Translations under genes and position numbers: made by a program
In this document: positions 1-8,432 of the stretch, in pieces
Layout of the letters: every line of letters starts with the position of its first letter
How positions within the stretch are numbered: the first letter of the stretch is position 1
The notes under the pieces: model-generated
The model's database searches: none
Told to the model about the DNA's origin: nothing
The model's input: only the letters and a program-made list of their open reading frames with translations
Assembly (NCBI GenBank): GCA_021844945.1
Contig: JAKBSJ010000001.1
Span: forward strand, 186,001 to 250,000
Length of the DNA stretch: 64,000 bases
Reading direction: 5' to 3'
Source of the DNA: Thermoplasmata archaeon
GTDB taxonomy: Archaea; Thermoplasmatota; Thermoplasmata; Lutacidiplasmatales; UBA184

Positions 1-250
1 GAAAGTCCCCTCTCCGGGAACCACGGGGCCGGATGGGAATCCGGCGGGCGAGAGCCTGAGCTCCGGAGCAGAAACGACACAGTCCGGTGGGACGGTGAGG
101 ATGCGGCATCGGAGGCTCCACCGGAATTTGATGAAACGGCCGACTCCCCGGGAGCAAGCCCTAGAGGACGGCGTGAGGAGGTTCCCCGACCGTCGAGGAG
201 AGCGCGCAGTCGAATGCTGCCGAGAACAGAAAGGGGCTTACTCCCACCAC
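1..250 (+). ncRNA. rnpB: RNase P RNA, 5' end missing
   Basis: This is the catalytic RNA of RNase P, which removes 5' leaders from pre-tRNAs. The window opens inside conserved region I (GAAAGTCCCC, bases 1-10). The internal GAGCAAGCCC element lies near 151, and the ACAGAAAGGGGCTTACT conserved region V is at about 226-243. All three are in the order expected of an archaeal type A molecule. The P1/P2 5' strands lie before the window, so the gene is partial. The 3' end is placed just after region V and is approximate. Overlapping short reading frames are shadows of the RNA. Confidence 0.93.
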
Positions 251-255
251 CTGGC

Positions 256-281
256 CCCACTGGCGAGAAATCGCCAGTGGG
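256..281 (+). terminator. Perfect 11-bp hairpin with GAAA loop after RNase P RNA
   Basis: Bases 256-266 (CCCACTGGCGA) pair perfectly with 271-281 (TCGCCAGTGGG) around a GAAA tetraloop, starting a few bases after the predicted RNA end. Three T residues follow the stem. It may mark the 3' end of the transcript or be a processing or stability element; a terminator role is inferred. Confidence 0.5.
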
Positions 282-377
282 TTTGCGGCTGCCACCGGGC
301 CCGATCGCCTCGCGGGGCGCCCATGCGCCCTCCAGCTCATATCGGGCCATGAGTCGACCCGGGAGGAGTCACGTATC

Positions 378-905
378 ATGAGCCCAGATCCCGAAGAAAG
401 GCCGGGCACGCTCCCTATAGAGCTCGACCGTACCCGGATGGCGCGGGCGCTGGTCGGCGCTACGGTCGTATTGTTGGGGGCGGAGTTTCTCCTCGGCCTT
501 GCCGTTTCGCTGTGGACGACCAAGCTGCCGGCCAACCTGTCCTTTCTCTTCGGATCGAGCGCGTTCTCCTACGGCTACCTTTCCGCCCACGCGATCATCG
601 GCGCTGTGTTGGTTTTGGTAGAGATCGGCTTGATCGTATCGGTCTACCGTCTCCACCGCCCGTTTCTCGCGGTGAGCGCAGGGTCGATCTTCCTCCTCAC
701 GATCGTAGCGGCTGCATTCGGCTCGGCGTTCCTCGCATCCGGGGACAATGCGATCTATGCCTTCTTGATGGCCCTCTTCTTCTTGGGCGCGTGGACCAGT
801 GCTATCCTACTACAGGCGCGCCTACGGTTCGCGACGCGATGGACTCGATATCGTGCAAGGCAGCCGGATCCTCCCGCGTCGGGACCGATGGGCCCGGTTT
901 CGTAA
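378..905 (+). CDS. Four-TM membrane protein of unknown function
   Basis: The 175-residue product has a short charged N-terminus and about four hydrophobic segments (near residues 22-45, 65-90, 95-118 and 125-148), then a basic, proline-rich tail. I recognise no family motif. The ATG at 378 is preceded by a purine-rich GGGAGGAG at about 360-367 that could be a ribosome binding site, and a weak ATAT box lies further upstream. The gene is monocistronic, between RNase P RNA and a convergent EamA transporter. The function is unknown. Confidence 0.6.
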   Translation: MSPDPEERPGTLPIELDRTRMARALVGATVVLLGAEFLLGLAVSLWTTKLPANLSFLFGSSAFSYGYLSAHAIIGAVLVLVEIGLIVSVYRLHRPFLAVSAGSIFLLTIVAAAFGSAFLASGDNAIYAFLMALFFLGAWTSAILLQARLRFATRWTRYRARQPDPPASGPMGPVS

Positions 906-974
906 GGCCGGCGGGCGGACCCGCATCACGCCGGCACCGGGGGGCTTGACGGCAGCCCCTCGGCCCACCCTCCC

Positions 975-1943
975 TCAGCCGGGTGGGGGATCCCTGACCG
1001 CAGGGTCGATCCGTTCTCGGGGACGATGCCCGCCTTGGGTCGCCGGCAGCGTCCGTGCGGTCCCGATCAGGTAGATGCTCGCGATGACCAGCAACATCCC
1101 GGCGATCTCGGATGCGGTGAAGCGTTCCTGAAAGACGATCGAGGAGGCGATGACCGTAATCATGGGGACCACGAACGTGTAGGCCGAGAGTGTGGCTGCC
1201 CGGATCCGAGAGAGGAGCCGGTACCAGACGATGTAGGCGAACCCCGTGCCCACCACCCCGATCCAGACGAGGACGAGGCCGAGAACGGGAGAGGGCACGG
1301 GGAGCTGAGAGTGGTTGACCACGATTGCGGCAGCAACGAGCGCGGCGGCGCCGCCGGCCATCTGGTAGACGTTGGCTTCGCTCATCTCGGTCGGACTCGG
1401 AAAGCGGCGTTGTACGATCACCGTGCCCACCGCCCAGAAGATTGCGGCCGCGAGGAGCTCGGCGAGCGAGATCGGCGCGATCGCCCCGGCTCCCAGCGAC
1501 CAGGGTTGCGAGATGAGCACCACGCCGGCGAAGCCGATACCGATCGCGAGCCAATGGCGCCCCGAGAGCGGGTGCCCCAGGACCCACGGGGAGAGCAGGG
1601 CAACCCAGAGCGGGAACGTGTAGATGAGGATCGCCGTCTCACCGGCAGGGACCGAAGCCGCCGCGTAGAACCACAGGCCGAGGAAGGCCGCGGTCGTCGG
1701 TAGCCCAACGATCAGCGCATCGCGTCGTCCGGCGGCGTCGAGCACGCGCGGGTGGTGGGTCGCGCGCAGGAAGGCGAATACCACGATCGCACCGACGGCC
1801 GCTCGAAGCCCCGCCAGCCATAGCGGGGTCACGTAATCGAGCCCGATAACGACGAAGATGTAATTGATACCCCAGGCGATGGTCATCGTGAGAAAGAGCA
1901 CGACCGACATCGCAGTCCCCGAGCCGTCGATAGAACGTTCCAT
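975..1943 (-). CDS. EamA/DMT-superfamily transporter
   Basis: This is a drug/metabolite transporter of the EamA type, an inner-membrane exporter or permease for small metabolites whose substrate cannot be read from sequence. The product has about ten hydrophobic helices in two repeated halves (roughly residues 10-140 and 150-290). The N-terminal repeat shows the AWGxNY element typical of EamA proteins, and the second half carries a VPxxxVxxSxxxxxER-like segment. Start choice is uncertain: ATG at 1943 is used, with an in-frame GTG at 1964 and an ATG at 1910 as alternatives. It is divergent from pyrB, and the TTAA palindrome at 1997-2000 may serve both genes. Confidence 0.85.
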   Translation of the reverse strand: MERSIDGSGTAMSVVLFLTMTIAWGINYIFVVIGLDYVTPLWLAGLRAAVGAIVVFAFLRATHHPRVLDAAGRRDALIVGLPTTAAFLGLWFYAAASVPAGETAILIYTFPLWVALLSPWVLGHPLSGRHWLAIGIGFAGVVLISQPWSLGAGAIAPISLAELLAAAIFWAVGTVIVQRRFPSPTEMSEANVYQMAGGAAALVAAAIVVNHSQLPVPSPVLGLVLVWIGVVGTGFAYIVWYRLLSRIRAATLSAYTFVVPMITVIASSIVFQERFTASEIAGMLLVIASIYLIGTARTLPATQGGHRPRERIDPAVRDPPPG

Positions 1944-1992
1944 GGGGTCGGGCGGGTGCCTCACGGGGATCTGCGGGCCCCCTCAGGCGACA

Positions 1993-2002
1993 ATCCTTAA
2001 GG
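1993..2002 (+). promoter_or_regulatory. TATA box of pyrB
   Basis: ATCCTTAAGG is centred about 29 bases before the ATG at 2028. This is the spacing expected when transcription begins at the start codon. It favours ATG 2028 over the GTG at 2004, which would lie upstream of the predicted transcription start. Confidence 0.55.
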
Positions 2003-2027
2003 CGTGACGCCTCAATCGCGAGCCCGG

Positions 2028-2963
2028 ATGGCGCTGAAGGGCCGGGACATCGTTTCCATACGCGATCTCTCGACCGATGAGATTTCGGAGATCCTCGACC
2101 ACGCGCGAAAGATGATCCCCGTAGCGGAAGGCAAGAAGCCGAGCGATGCGCTCGAGGGGCGTGTCGTCGCGACGGCCTTCTTCGAGCCGTCCACGCGAAC
2201 GCGTCTATCTTTCGAGGCCGCAGTGCAACGGCTCGGCGGCCGTTGCCTCACCATCGCCGACATCGGGGTCACCTCGATGCGCAAGGGAGAGAGCCTCTAC
2301 GACACGGTGCGGATGCTGAGCTCGTACTCGGACGCGATCGTGCTCCGTCACCCGAACGAGGGAGCGGCGCGGCTCGCCGCGGACGCCTCGGACCGGCCGG
2401 TGATCAACGCCGGCGACGGGGCGAACCAGCACCCCACTCAGGCGCTCCTCGACCTGATGGCCATGCAGGAGGCATTCGGCACGCTCTCCGGCCTTAAGGT
2501 CGTCCTTCTCGGCGACCTGAAGTACGGGAGGACCGTCCACTCGCTTTCGCTCGCGCTCGCCCAATTCGGTTCGGAGATGATCCTTTCCGCGCCGAAAGCG
2601 CTCGCCCTGCCCGAGGACCTGCGCGGCGAGCTCGACGCGCTAGGGGCGAAGATCAGCGAGGAACCGGAGCTCAAGCGCGCGGTGCGGGATGCGGACGTCG
2701 TCTACGTGACCCGTATCCAGAAGGAACGGTTCCCGGACGAGGGCGAGTACCGCAGCGTCGCCGGTTCCTATCGTGTCGATGCCTCGGTTCTCGAGGGAGC
2801 GAAACCGCAGTTGATCGTGCTCCACCCGCTGCCGAGGGCCGGCGAGGTCGATCCCGAGATCGACCGAACGCCCCACGCCGCCTACTTCCGGCAAGCGTTC
2901 CTGGCCGTACCCGTGCGGATGGCCTTGCTTTCTTCGATCCTCGGCCCCGGGCGTGGAGGCTAG
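2028..2963 (+). CDS. pyrB: Aspartate carbamoyltransferase, catalytic subunit
   Basis: PyrB condenses carbamoyl phosphate with aspartate to give N-carbamoyl-aspartate, the committed step of pyrimidine synthesis. The 311-residue length is normal. The carbamoyl-phosphate site FFEPSTRTRLSF is at about residues 51-62, the ATCase-type KGESLYDT follows at about 90, and HPTQALLD and HPLPR complete the active site. KGES separates it from ornithine carbamoyltransferase. The start is the ATG at 2028, placed 29 bases after a TATA box. pyrI follows 8 bases downstream, so the two are one operon encoding the catalytic and regulatory subunits of the holoenzyme. Confidence 0.97.
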   Translation: MALKGRDIVSIRDLSTDEISEILDHARKMIPVAEGKKPSDALEGRVVATAFFEPSTRTRLSFEAAVQRLGGRCLTIADIGVTSMRKGESLYDTVRMLSSYSDAIVLRHPNEGAARLAADASDRPVINAGDGANQHPTQALLDLMAMQEAFGTLSGLKVVLLGDLKYGRTVHSLSLALAQFGSEMILSAPKALALPEDLRGELDALGAKISEEPELKRAVRDADVVYVTRIQKERFPDEGEYRSVAGSYRVDASVLEGAKPQLIVLHPLPRAGEVDPEIDRTPHAAYFRQAFLAVPVRMALLSSILGPGRGG

Positions 2964-2971
2964 TCGCAGCG

Positions 2972-3433
2972 ATGGTGCGGGAGCTACGGATTACTCCGAT
3001 CCGCAACGGGACGGTGATCGATCACATCACGAACGGCCTCGCACTGGACGTGCTTCGCATTATCGGGGTCCGAGAGCTCGACAAAGACTCGACGGTCAGC
3101 ATCGCCCTGCACGTGCGCAGCGGAAAGATCGGCTGGAAGGACATCGTCAAGGTCGAGAACATGGAGCTCTCGCCTCGGAAGGTCAACGCAATCGCGCTGA
3201 TCACCCCGAGCGCGACGATCTCGATCATCCGGGACCACCAGGTCCGTGAGAAGAGGAGCGTTGACCTCCCCGAGCATGTGACCGGCGTGGTCCGGTGCCC
3301 GAACATCAACTGCATCTCCAACCAGGGTGAGCCGATCGAGAGCGACTTCCGGGTCGTCCGACGTCGCCCGGTGGTCCTTCGCTGCACGTACTGCGATCGG
3401 CAAGTCACCGACTTCCTGCGACACCTCGCGTAG
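2972..3433 (+). CDS. pyrI: Aspartate carbamoyltransferase, regulatory subunit
   Basis: PyrI binds nucleotide effectors and holds the PyrB trimers together. The 153-residue product has the N-terminal allosteric domain (IxNGxxxDHI and the LDVLRIIG helix) and a C-terminal zinc domain with ligands in CPNINC and CTYC. The spacing to pyrB is only 8 bases, and a Gdt1-like gene begins 3 bases after its stop. Feedback control by CTP is expected from the family, not shown by sequence. Confidence 0.97.
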   Translation: MVRELRITPIRNGTVIDHITNGLALDVLRIIGVRELDKDSTVSIALHVRSGKIGWKDIVKVENMELSPRKVNAIALITPSATISIIRDHQVREKRSVDLPEHVTGVVRCPNINCISNQGEPIESDFRVVRRRPVVLRCTYCDRQVTDFLRHLA

Positions 3434-3436
3434 TTC

Positions 3437-4039
3437 GTGAGCGCCACCGCACTCTACGGCGCTCTCGTGGTCTACGTCGTCATCGCGGGGCTCGAGCTGG
3501 CCGATCGGACGAACTTCTCGCTCATCGCACTGGCGGCGCGCAACTCCCCGCTCGCCACGTTCGTCGGAGGCGCGCTCGCCTTCATCGCATCGACGGGGGT
3601 CGCGGTCTCGATCGGCGCGACGCTCGTCGCCGCCCTGGGGCCGTCGCGCATCGATCTCCTCCGGATCGCGGGCGGGGCCTTCCTCATTGCCTACGCGGTC
3701 TGGCTCCTTTTGCGACCGGTCGACGAGCCGGTGGCTCCTCGCTTCGGACGTTCCGCTCTGCTCACCGCGTTTCTGCTCACCTTCCTCCTCGAGCTCGGGG
3801 ACACCACCATGATCTTCCAGATCGTCTTCGTGACCACGTACGGGTGGGAGATCGTGCTGGCCGCCGGCGCCGCCGGTCTCATCACGACCGCGGCGCTCGG
3901 GACCACGATCGGCCGCCATTTGGGACTCCGCGTCCCACCGGCCCAGCTCCAGAAACTCGTGATCGCCGTGCTGCTCGTGGTCGGAGCTCTGACGGTGCTC
4001 TACGGTATCGACCCGGGTCTGTTCTCGTGGATCGGCTGA
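3437..4039 (+). CDS. Gdt1/TMEM165 (UPF0016) family cation transporter
   Basis: This family exchanges Mn2+ or Ca2+ for protons across membranes. The 200-residue protein has two copies of a three-helix unit. Each carries the family acidic motif: ELADRT at about residues 19-24 and ELGDTT at about 113-118 (consensus ExGD[KR][TS]). The first copy has Ala for Gly and the second has Thr where Lys/Arg is usual, so both are slightly divergent. The GTG start at 3437 follows the pyrI stop by 3 bases, so it is probably cotranscribed with pyrBI, although the function is unrelated. Confidence 0.85.
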   Translation: MSATALYGALVVYVVIAGLELADRTNFSLIALAARNSPLATFVGGALAFIASTGVAVSIGATLVAALGPSRIDLLRIAGGAFLIAYAVWLLLRPVDEPVAPRFGRSALLTAFLLTFLLELGDTTMIFQIVFVTTYGWEIVLAAGAAGLITTAALGTTIGRHLGLRVPPAQLQKLVIAVLLVVGALTVLYGIDPGLFSWIG

Positions 4040-4055
4040 CCCGGGCTCCCGCGCG

Positions 4056-4061
4056 TTTAAG
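4056..4061 (+). promoter_or_regulatory. TATA box of the deoxyhypusine synthase-family gene
   Basis: TTTAAG is centred about 27 bases before the GTG at 4085. This indicates an independent leaderless transcript and supports that GTG as the start. Confidence 0.5.
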
Positions 4062-4084
4062 AACGGCCCCGGTGTCCCCCACCC

Positions 4085-5161
4085 GTGTCCCCCTCTCTCG
4101 CGTCTCGACGCCGTTCGTACCTGCGCGACCCGGTGCGCTCCGTGGACGTGACCAAGGCCCGGAACGTCGGCGCGCTCGTAGAGCAGTTCCAGACCTCCTC
4201 GATCCAGGCGCGCAACCTGGGACGCGCGCTCACCGTATGGGAGAACGCGCTCCGGGATCCCAAGCGCCCGACGATCCTCATCGGCCTCGCCGGCCCCCTC
4301 ATCGCGGCGGGCCTCCGCAAAGTGCTCCGGGATCTGATCGATTGGGGCCTCGTGGACGTCGTGGTTTCGACCGGCGCGGTCCTCTACCAGGACCTGTACC
4401 AGTCCATCGGCGGGCGCCACTGGATGGGCACACCGAACGCGGACGACGTGAAGTTGCGCGATCTCTACCTCGACCGGATCTACGACACCTACGTTGACGA
4501 GCTCGAGTTCGAACGGACGGATCGAGCGATCGGCAAGTTGACCGAAGGGTTCGTCCGGCGCCCCGCTTCCTCGCGCGAGTACCTCGCCTACCTCGGATCG
4601 AGATTCAACGACCCCGACTCGATCATGGCCACCGCCGCGCGCCGCGGCGTCCCGGTGTTCTCTCCGGCGCTCATCGACAGCTCGATCGGCATCGGGCTCA
4701 CGCTGTATTACCAGGCGAATCGAATGCGCAAGGACCGTTTCATCCTCGACTCGATCCGCGATAACTACGAGCTCGTCCAGATTCTGAACGCTTCCCGCCG
4801 CACCGCAGTGATCTACATCGGGGGCGGGACCCCGAAGAACTGGATCAACGACGGGATTGTGATGGCGAACTATGCGTTCGGCCGAGAAGGGGAGGGGCAC
4901 TTCTACGCGCTGCAGATTACGATGGACACTCCCGTTACCGGGGGGCTTTCGGGCAGCACGCTGGACGAGGCGCAGTCCTGGGGGAAGATCTCTCGAACGG
5001 CTCGAAGGGCGATGGCTCATCTCGATGCGTCGATCGGCCTCCCGCTTCTCGCCGCGGCGCTCTGGGACCGGCGGTCGCGCTGGCAGCCCCGCAGTCGCCT
5101 CAAGTTCGACTGGACCGGCGACCAGGTTCGGGTCGCGCGAACCCGGCCGGGCGGAAAGTAG
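4085..5161 (+). CDS. dys: Deoxyhypusine synthase family protein
   Basis: Deoxyhypusine synthase moves the aminobutyl group of spermidine to a lysine of aIF5A, NAD-dependently. The 358-residue length and the ordered motifs GLAGPLIAAGLR, STGAVLYQD and GGGTPKNWIND fit the family; the lysine of the last motif would form the enzyme-imine intermediate. The PKNW form resembles the DHS-like clade, some members of which make homospermidine, more than the PKHH form of classical DHS. A polyamine-synthase role therefore remains possible. aIF5A is not in the window. The GTG start fits a TATA box 27 bases upstream. Confidence 0.87.
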   Translation: MSPSLASRRRSYLRDPVRSVDVTKARNVGALVEQFQTSSIQARNLGRALTVWENALRDPKRPTILIGLAGPLIAAGLRKVLRDLIDWGLVDVVVSTGAVLYQDLYQSIGGRHWMGTPNADDVKLRDLYLDRIYDTYVDELEFERTDRAIGKLTEGFVRRPASSREYLAYLGSRFNDPDSIMATAARRGVPVFSPALIDSSIGIGLTLYYQANRMRKDRFILDSIRDNYELVQILNASRRTAVIYIGGGTPKNWINDGIVMANYAFGREGEGHFYALQITMDTPVTGGLSGSTLDEAQSWGKISRTARRAMAHLDASIGLPLLAAALWDRRSRWQPRSRLKFDWTGDQVRVARTRPGGK

Positions 5162-5324
5162 GGGCACCACCTCTCGCGCTATGGCATCGATCCCGACCTC
5201 CGGCTCTACCGGGGCTCGAACGCGCGCGAACCGGGGGTCGAGCCCGAGGGCGGGCCGAGGTCCGTCGCCCCTACACAAAATCCCTTAAGCTCGAAAGCCT
5301 CGCGCGCGGGGACGGTGGGCAGGA

Positions 5325-5549
5325 TTGGCCGAACAGAAGTGCGCGACCTGCGGGGGGCCGCTCGTGGCCGGGTTCATTTCGACGACGAACGGCTCCGGGC
5401 TCGAGTGGGCCCATGAAGCGGTCGACCGGCGGTTGCGACCGAAGGGCCTCGAAGTCCTGGTGCCGACCGGGTTTCAAGGAGTGTTCAGCGCGAATCTCGC
5501 CGGGCTACGCTGCGAGCGCTGCCGAACGATCCTCGTGAAGATCCCCTAG
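5325..5549 (+). CDS. Small zinc-ribbon protein
   Basis: The 74-residue product has an N-terminal CATCG (CxxC) and a C-terminal CERC pair, a plausible four-cysteine zinc site. Between them is a WAHEAVDRRLRPKG stretch and a hydrophobic core like the small DUF6487-type ribbons. It begins at TTG 5325, about 38 bases after a CTTAAG box at 5284-5289. It stands alone and converges on tldE, whose stop abuts it with no gap. The partner and role are unknown. Confidence 0.65.
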   Translation: MAEQKCATCGGPLVAGFISTTNGSGLEWAHEAVDRRLRPKGLEVLVPTGFQGVFSANLAGLRCERCRTILVKIP

Positions 5550-6953
5550 TCAACCCGACCCGGCGATCGTCAGCCCGTCGGTCACGAGGCTCGGGCTCGA
5601 CAGATGCCCGGTGAGGACCGCCCGCGACCCGATGGCCCGTACATTCGCGAGCAGTGACGTCTCGCCGGGCGATGCGAAGACCGGCCCCCCGAGGGTCCCC
5701 CCGCGAACCGGGCCGGTGATCTTCCCGTGCTCGACGCGATAGGCGATGCGGATCTCGCCTCCAAAGGACCCGCTCATGGGGTCGGGGTTCGGCCAGCCGA
5801 GCTGATCGATCCAGATGCCATCGTCGATTCCCTCGATCAGCTCCGCATCCTCGCCATCGGTCCCAACAGCCACGGATACCGGGCCCAGGTACGGGTGAGG
5901 GCGTGCGGTGAATCGGTACCAGTTCACTCGCTCGAAGAGGCTCGTGCGACCCGCGGACCCGTTCGAGCGTCGATCGAAAGCGGCCGCGTGCAGGACATCG
6001 TAAACCAAGCCTACCGCGGCGCCTCGCTCGACGAGGGGCACGGGTTCGGTGATCCATCCTTCGTCGTCGACGGGAGAGGACCCGAAGGCCCAACCGGTCC
6101 TCGGATCCCGACGGATCGAGATTCCGTCGGCGGCAATCCGTGCGCCCTCCTCGAACGTCATCTTCTGCAGGCGGCCGGAGCCATTGAATCGGACGCTCAT
6201 CGCCCCGGGTAACACCTCGTTGAGGAACGCCGGAGGCAACCCCACCTTGCGGACGCCGGAAGGAGGGGCTTTCGCGACGCGCACGTCGCGGGCCCGCTGG
6301 GCCCAGCGCAGGGTCTCTTCCGCGAGGGGCGCCTCGTCCAACTGGCTGAACTCTCGAGTGAGCCAGTACTCACCGGGAGCCCTTCCTTCGGACCCCCCAA
6401 ACGCCTTCACCGCGAACTCGAGCTCCGCCGAAGTCGCGACGTAGCTCGTGCGGAGCCCATCGCTATTGGCGATCGAGGTCTCGATGAGGTTCGCTTTCAC
6501 CGATCCAAAGCTCGGCGCGACGTCGTGCAGCGGCTCATAGGGGGTCAGCAGAGCGTGCACGTATCGCTCGACCTCCTCGGTCGGCCGATCCCATAGCGAA
6601 ACGGAGCAAATCTCGGGTCCCTGGGCGATCCGAGGGGCATGCGAGGGCAACTCGACGTGGGTCGCGGGGAACAACGAGAGTTTCGCCGACTGCTCCGCGG
6701 TCCCGACGATGCCATGGATCCCGGCCGGGCTTAGGTCGCTCGTCGCCTGGAAACCGATGCCCAGTTTCCCGTCCCGCGGCCGAAAGATGCGAAGGCCGAT
6801 TCCCTCGAGCTCGATCGGCCCGCGGACGGTCTCGAGGTGGGATTCGTCGAAGTACGTCTCGAATCTACGCACCCGCTGGCCAAAGACTTCCCACGGGGGC
6901 GGGAGCCGGAGCGAGTCCGCGACGCGAAAGGCCGTCTCCGCGGGCGCGCTCAT
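5550..6953 (-). CDS. tldE: TldE/PmbA family protein, partner of TldD
   Basis: TldE is the non-catalytic-looking half of the TldD/TldE metalloprotease heterodimer, which degrades unfolded or modified peptides in bacteria and archaea. The 467-residue product lacks the HExxxH motif but matches the family through its C-terminal half (GELxxGIDDG-like ELIEGIDDGIWI, FGGEIRIAYR and GGTLGGPVF). The reading frame extends further upstream, but the start is the ATG at 6953. That ATG overlaps the tldD stop in ATGA, the sign of translational coupling. Confidence 0.9.
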   Translation of the reverse strand: MSAPAETAFRVADSLRLPPPWEVFGQRVRRFETYFDESHLETVRGPIELEGIGLRIFRPRDGKLGIGFQATSDLSPAGIHGIVGTAEQSAKLSLFPATHVELPSHAPRIAQGPEICSVSLWDRPTEEVERYVHALLTPYEPLHDVAPSFGSVKANLIETSIANSDGLRTSYVATSAELEFAVKAFGGSEGRAPGEYWLTREFSQLDEAPLAEETLRWAQRARDVRVAKAPPSGVRKVGLPPAFLNEVLPGAMSVRFNGSGRLQKMTFEEGARIAADGISIRRDPRTGWAFGSSPVDDEGWITEPVPLVERGAAVGLVYDVLHAAAFDRRSNGSAGRTSLFERVNWYRFTARPHPYLGPVSVAVGTDGEDAELIEGIDDGIWIDQLGWPNPDPMSGSFGGEIRIAYRVEHGKITGPVRGGTLGGPVFASPGETSLLANVRAIGSRAVLTGHLSSPSLVTDGLTIAGSG

Positions 6954-8344
6954 GCCGGCCCCACCGTAGCGTCGGTGAGAAGGTAGGCGGCGCTGGAGCC
7001 GACGGGAATGTAATCGCTGTGGCCTTTCCCGCAGTAGCCAATCTCCATCTCCATCTTCTCCATGCGGCTGACGCCTCGCACCGAGCGCAGCACGTCCAGC
7101 ACGCGTCCCGAGAGGGCCATCGCACCGAGGAGATCGGTCTCCTTCCCCTGGACGATCCGACGTCCCTTGAGCACCCGGATCTGCATCAGCCCCCCGAGCG
7201 GATCCTCGACGCCCGATGTGAACTGTTCGAGGAGGACCCCGTTCCGCGCTTCTTCGATGAGCTCTTCGCGCGAGCGGTCCCCGGGGGCGATGTAGGTGTT
7301 GGTCATCCGTACCCACAGCCGGCTGAGGAAATCCGACCGACGCGCATTTCCGGTCGGCGTGCCGCCCAGCGCGGCCGCGGTCGTTCGATCGTGGAGCACT
7401 CCCACGAACCGGCCGTGGTCGATGAGGTAGGTCGGCTTCGGCTTCGTACCTTCATCATCGAAGTAGAAGGAGCCCCATCCCCCCGGATACGAGCCATCGT
7501 CCACGATCGAGAGGAACTCCGGGCCTACTTGGGTGCCGAGGATCGGTTGGAGGTAGGAGCGGTGCCGGACGAACTGGTCCGCCTCCGTTCCGTGGCCGAA
7601 CGATTCATGGGCCAGGGTCCCTGCGGTGCTGGGATCGAGCACGATCGCGGTCGGTCCGGCCGGCGCGGTCTTCGCATGCAAGAGGGCGACGGCGCTCTTC
7701 GATGCCTCGTGGACCGCGGCCTCGGTGACCGGTTCCAGAATCTCCTGCCCGCCCATCCCCCCGGGCCGCACCACGTCGAAGCGAACCGTTCCATTCTCCA
7801 TGGCCACAGCGACCGTGCCCCCGAACGCCCGCGGAACGACCTGGTATCGCTCCGCTCCCGCCGTGTTCAGGTAGAGGCGCGAGTCGGTGGACGCCCCAAT
7901 CACCGACCGCCCGTCGGAGACGCCGGGGACGGCCCGAGCCCATGCGCGATACTCCTCGGCACGCGCGATCCACTCTTCGATCCCTTTCTCGTCCATCGGG
8001 TGGCGGGGAGGATGGATCGCGCTCTCGCGACCGGTGGCCGGGGCCCCGGGAGCGCTCTTCTTCGACGAGGGCGATGCGAGCCGACGGGAGAGTCCATCAA
8101 TCGCGGACTTGAGCGAACGCGAGTCCACGCCGCCGGCGGCGGTCTCGACCCAGTGGTCGCCCGCCCACGCCCGGAACGCGACCCCCGATAGGACCGGGTC
8201 GATCCGGACCGACGGGCCGGTCCGGTCGATTTGGACCTGCCAGCCGGTCTCTGCCTGAGCCAGCGCCTCGGCGAATGAGGTGTGGGTCTCGAGGTGTCGA
8301 AGGGCGCCGCGGATCTCTGCCTGGGCGTCGCGTAGGTCGATCAC
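6950..8344 (-). CDS. tldD: TldD metalloprotease subunit
   Basis: TldD is the zinc-bearing catalytic subunit of the TldD/TldE protease. The signature HESFGHGTEAD supplies HExxxH at about residue 250, and a downstream SIVDDGSYPG and FYFDDEGT match the family's metal and substrate region. The length of 464 is normal. It starts at GTG 8344, and a TTAA box at 8368-8371 lies 26 bases upstream on this strand. It is cotranscribed with tldE through an ATGA overlap. Confidence 0.93.
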   Translation of the reverse strand: MIDLRDAQAEIRGALRHLETHTSFAEALAQAETGWQVQIDRTGPSVRIDPVLSGVAFRAWAGDHWVETAAGGVDSRSLKSAIDGLSRRLASPSSKKSAPGAPATGRESAIHPPRHPMDEKGIEEWIARAEEYRAWARAVPGVSDGRSVIGASTDSRLYLNTAGAERYQVVPRAFGGTVAVAMENGTVRFDVVRPGGMGGQEILEPVTEAAVHEASKSAVALLHAKTAPAGPTAIVLDPSTAGTLAHESFGHGTEADQFVRHRSYLQPILGTQVGPEFLSIVDDGSYPGGWGSFYFDDEGTKPKPTYLIDHGRFVGVLHDRTTAAALGGTPTGNARRSDFLSRLWVRMTNTYIAPGDRSREELIEEARNGVLLEQFTSGVEDPLGGLMQIRVLKGRRIVQGKETDLLGAMALSGRVLDVLRSVRGVSRMEKMEMEIGYCGKGHSDYIPVGSSAAYLLTDATVGPA

Positions 8345-8365
8345 GGCGCATCAAAGGCGTGCCCC

Positions 8366-8372
8366 GCTTAAT
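8366..8372 (-). promoter_or_regulatory. TATA box of tldD
   Basis: On the minus strand the box reads CATTAAG, centred about 26 bases upstream of the GTG at 8344, consistent with a leaderless tldD-tldE transcript. Confidence 0.45.
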
Positions 8373-8432
8373 GGAGCCGGTCCGGGCCGCTCGGAGCGTC
8401 GAGCTTTTGCCGCCTTCGCCGCTTTCCGCCTC

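Noticed and set aside
2004-2028. GTG at 2004 as the pyrB start
   Set aside because: It would lie only about 6 bases from the TATA box; ATG 2028 has the proper 29-base spacing and gives a normal PyrB N-terminus.
2984-5278. Minus-strand open frame of 764 codons
   Set aside because: It is antisense to pyrI, the Gdt1-like gene and the DHS-family gene, all of which have clear family motifs. Long antisense frames are common at this GC content, and its composition is Arg/Asp/Glu-rich with no motif.
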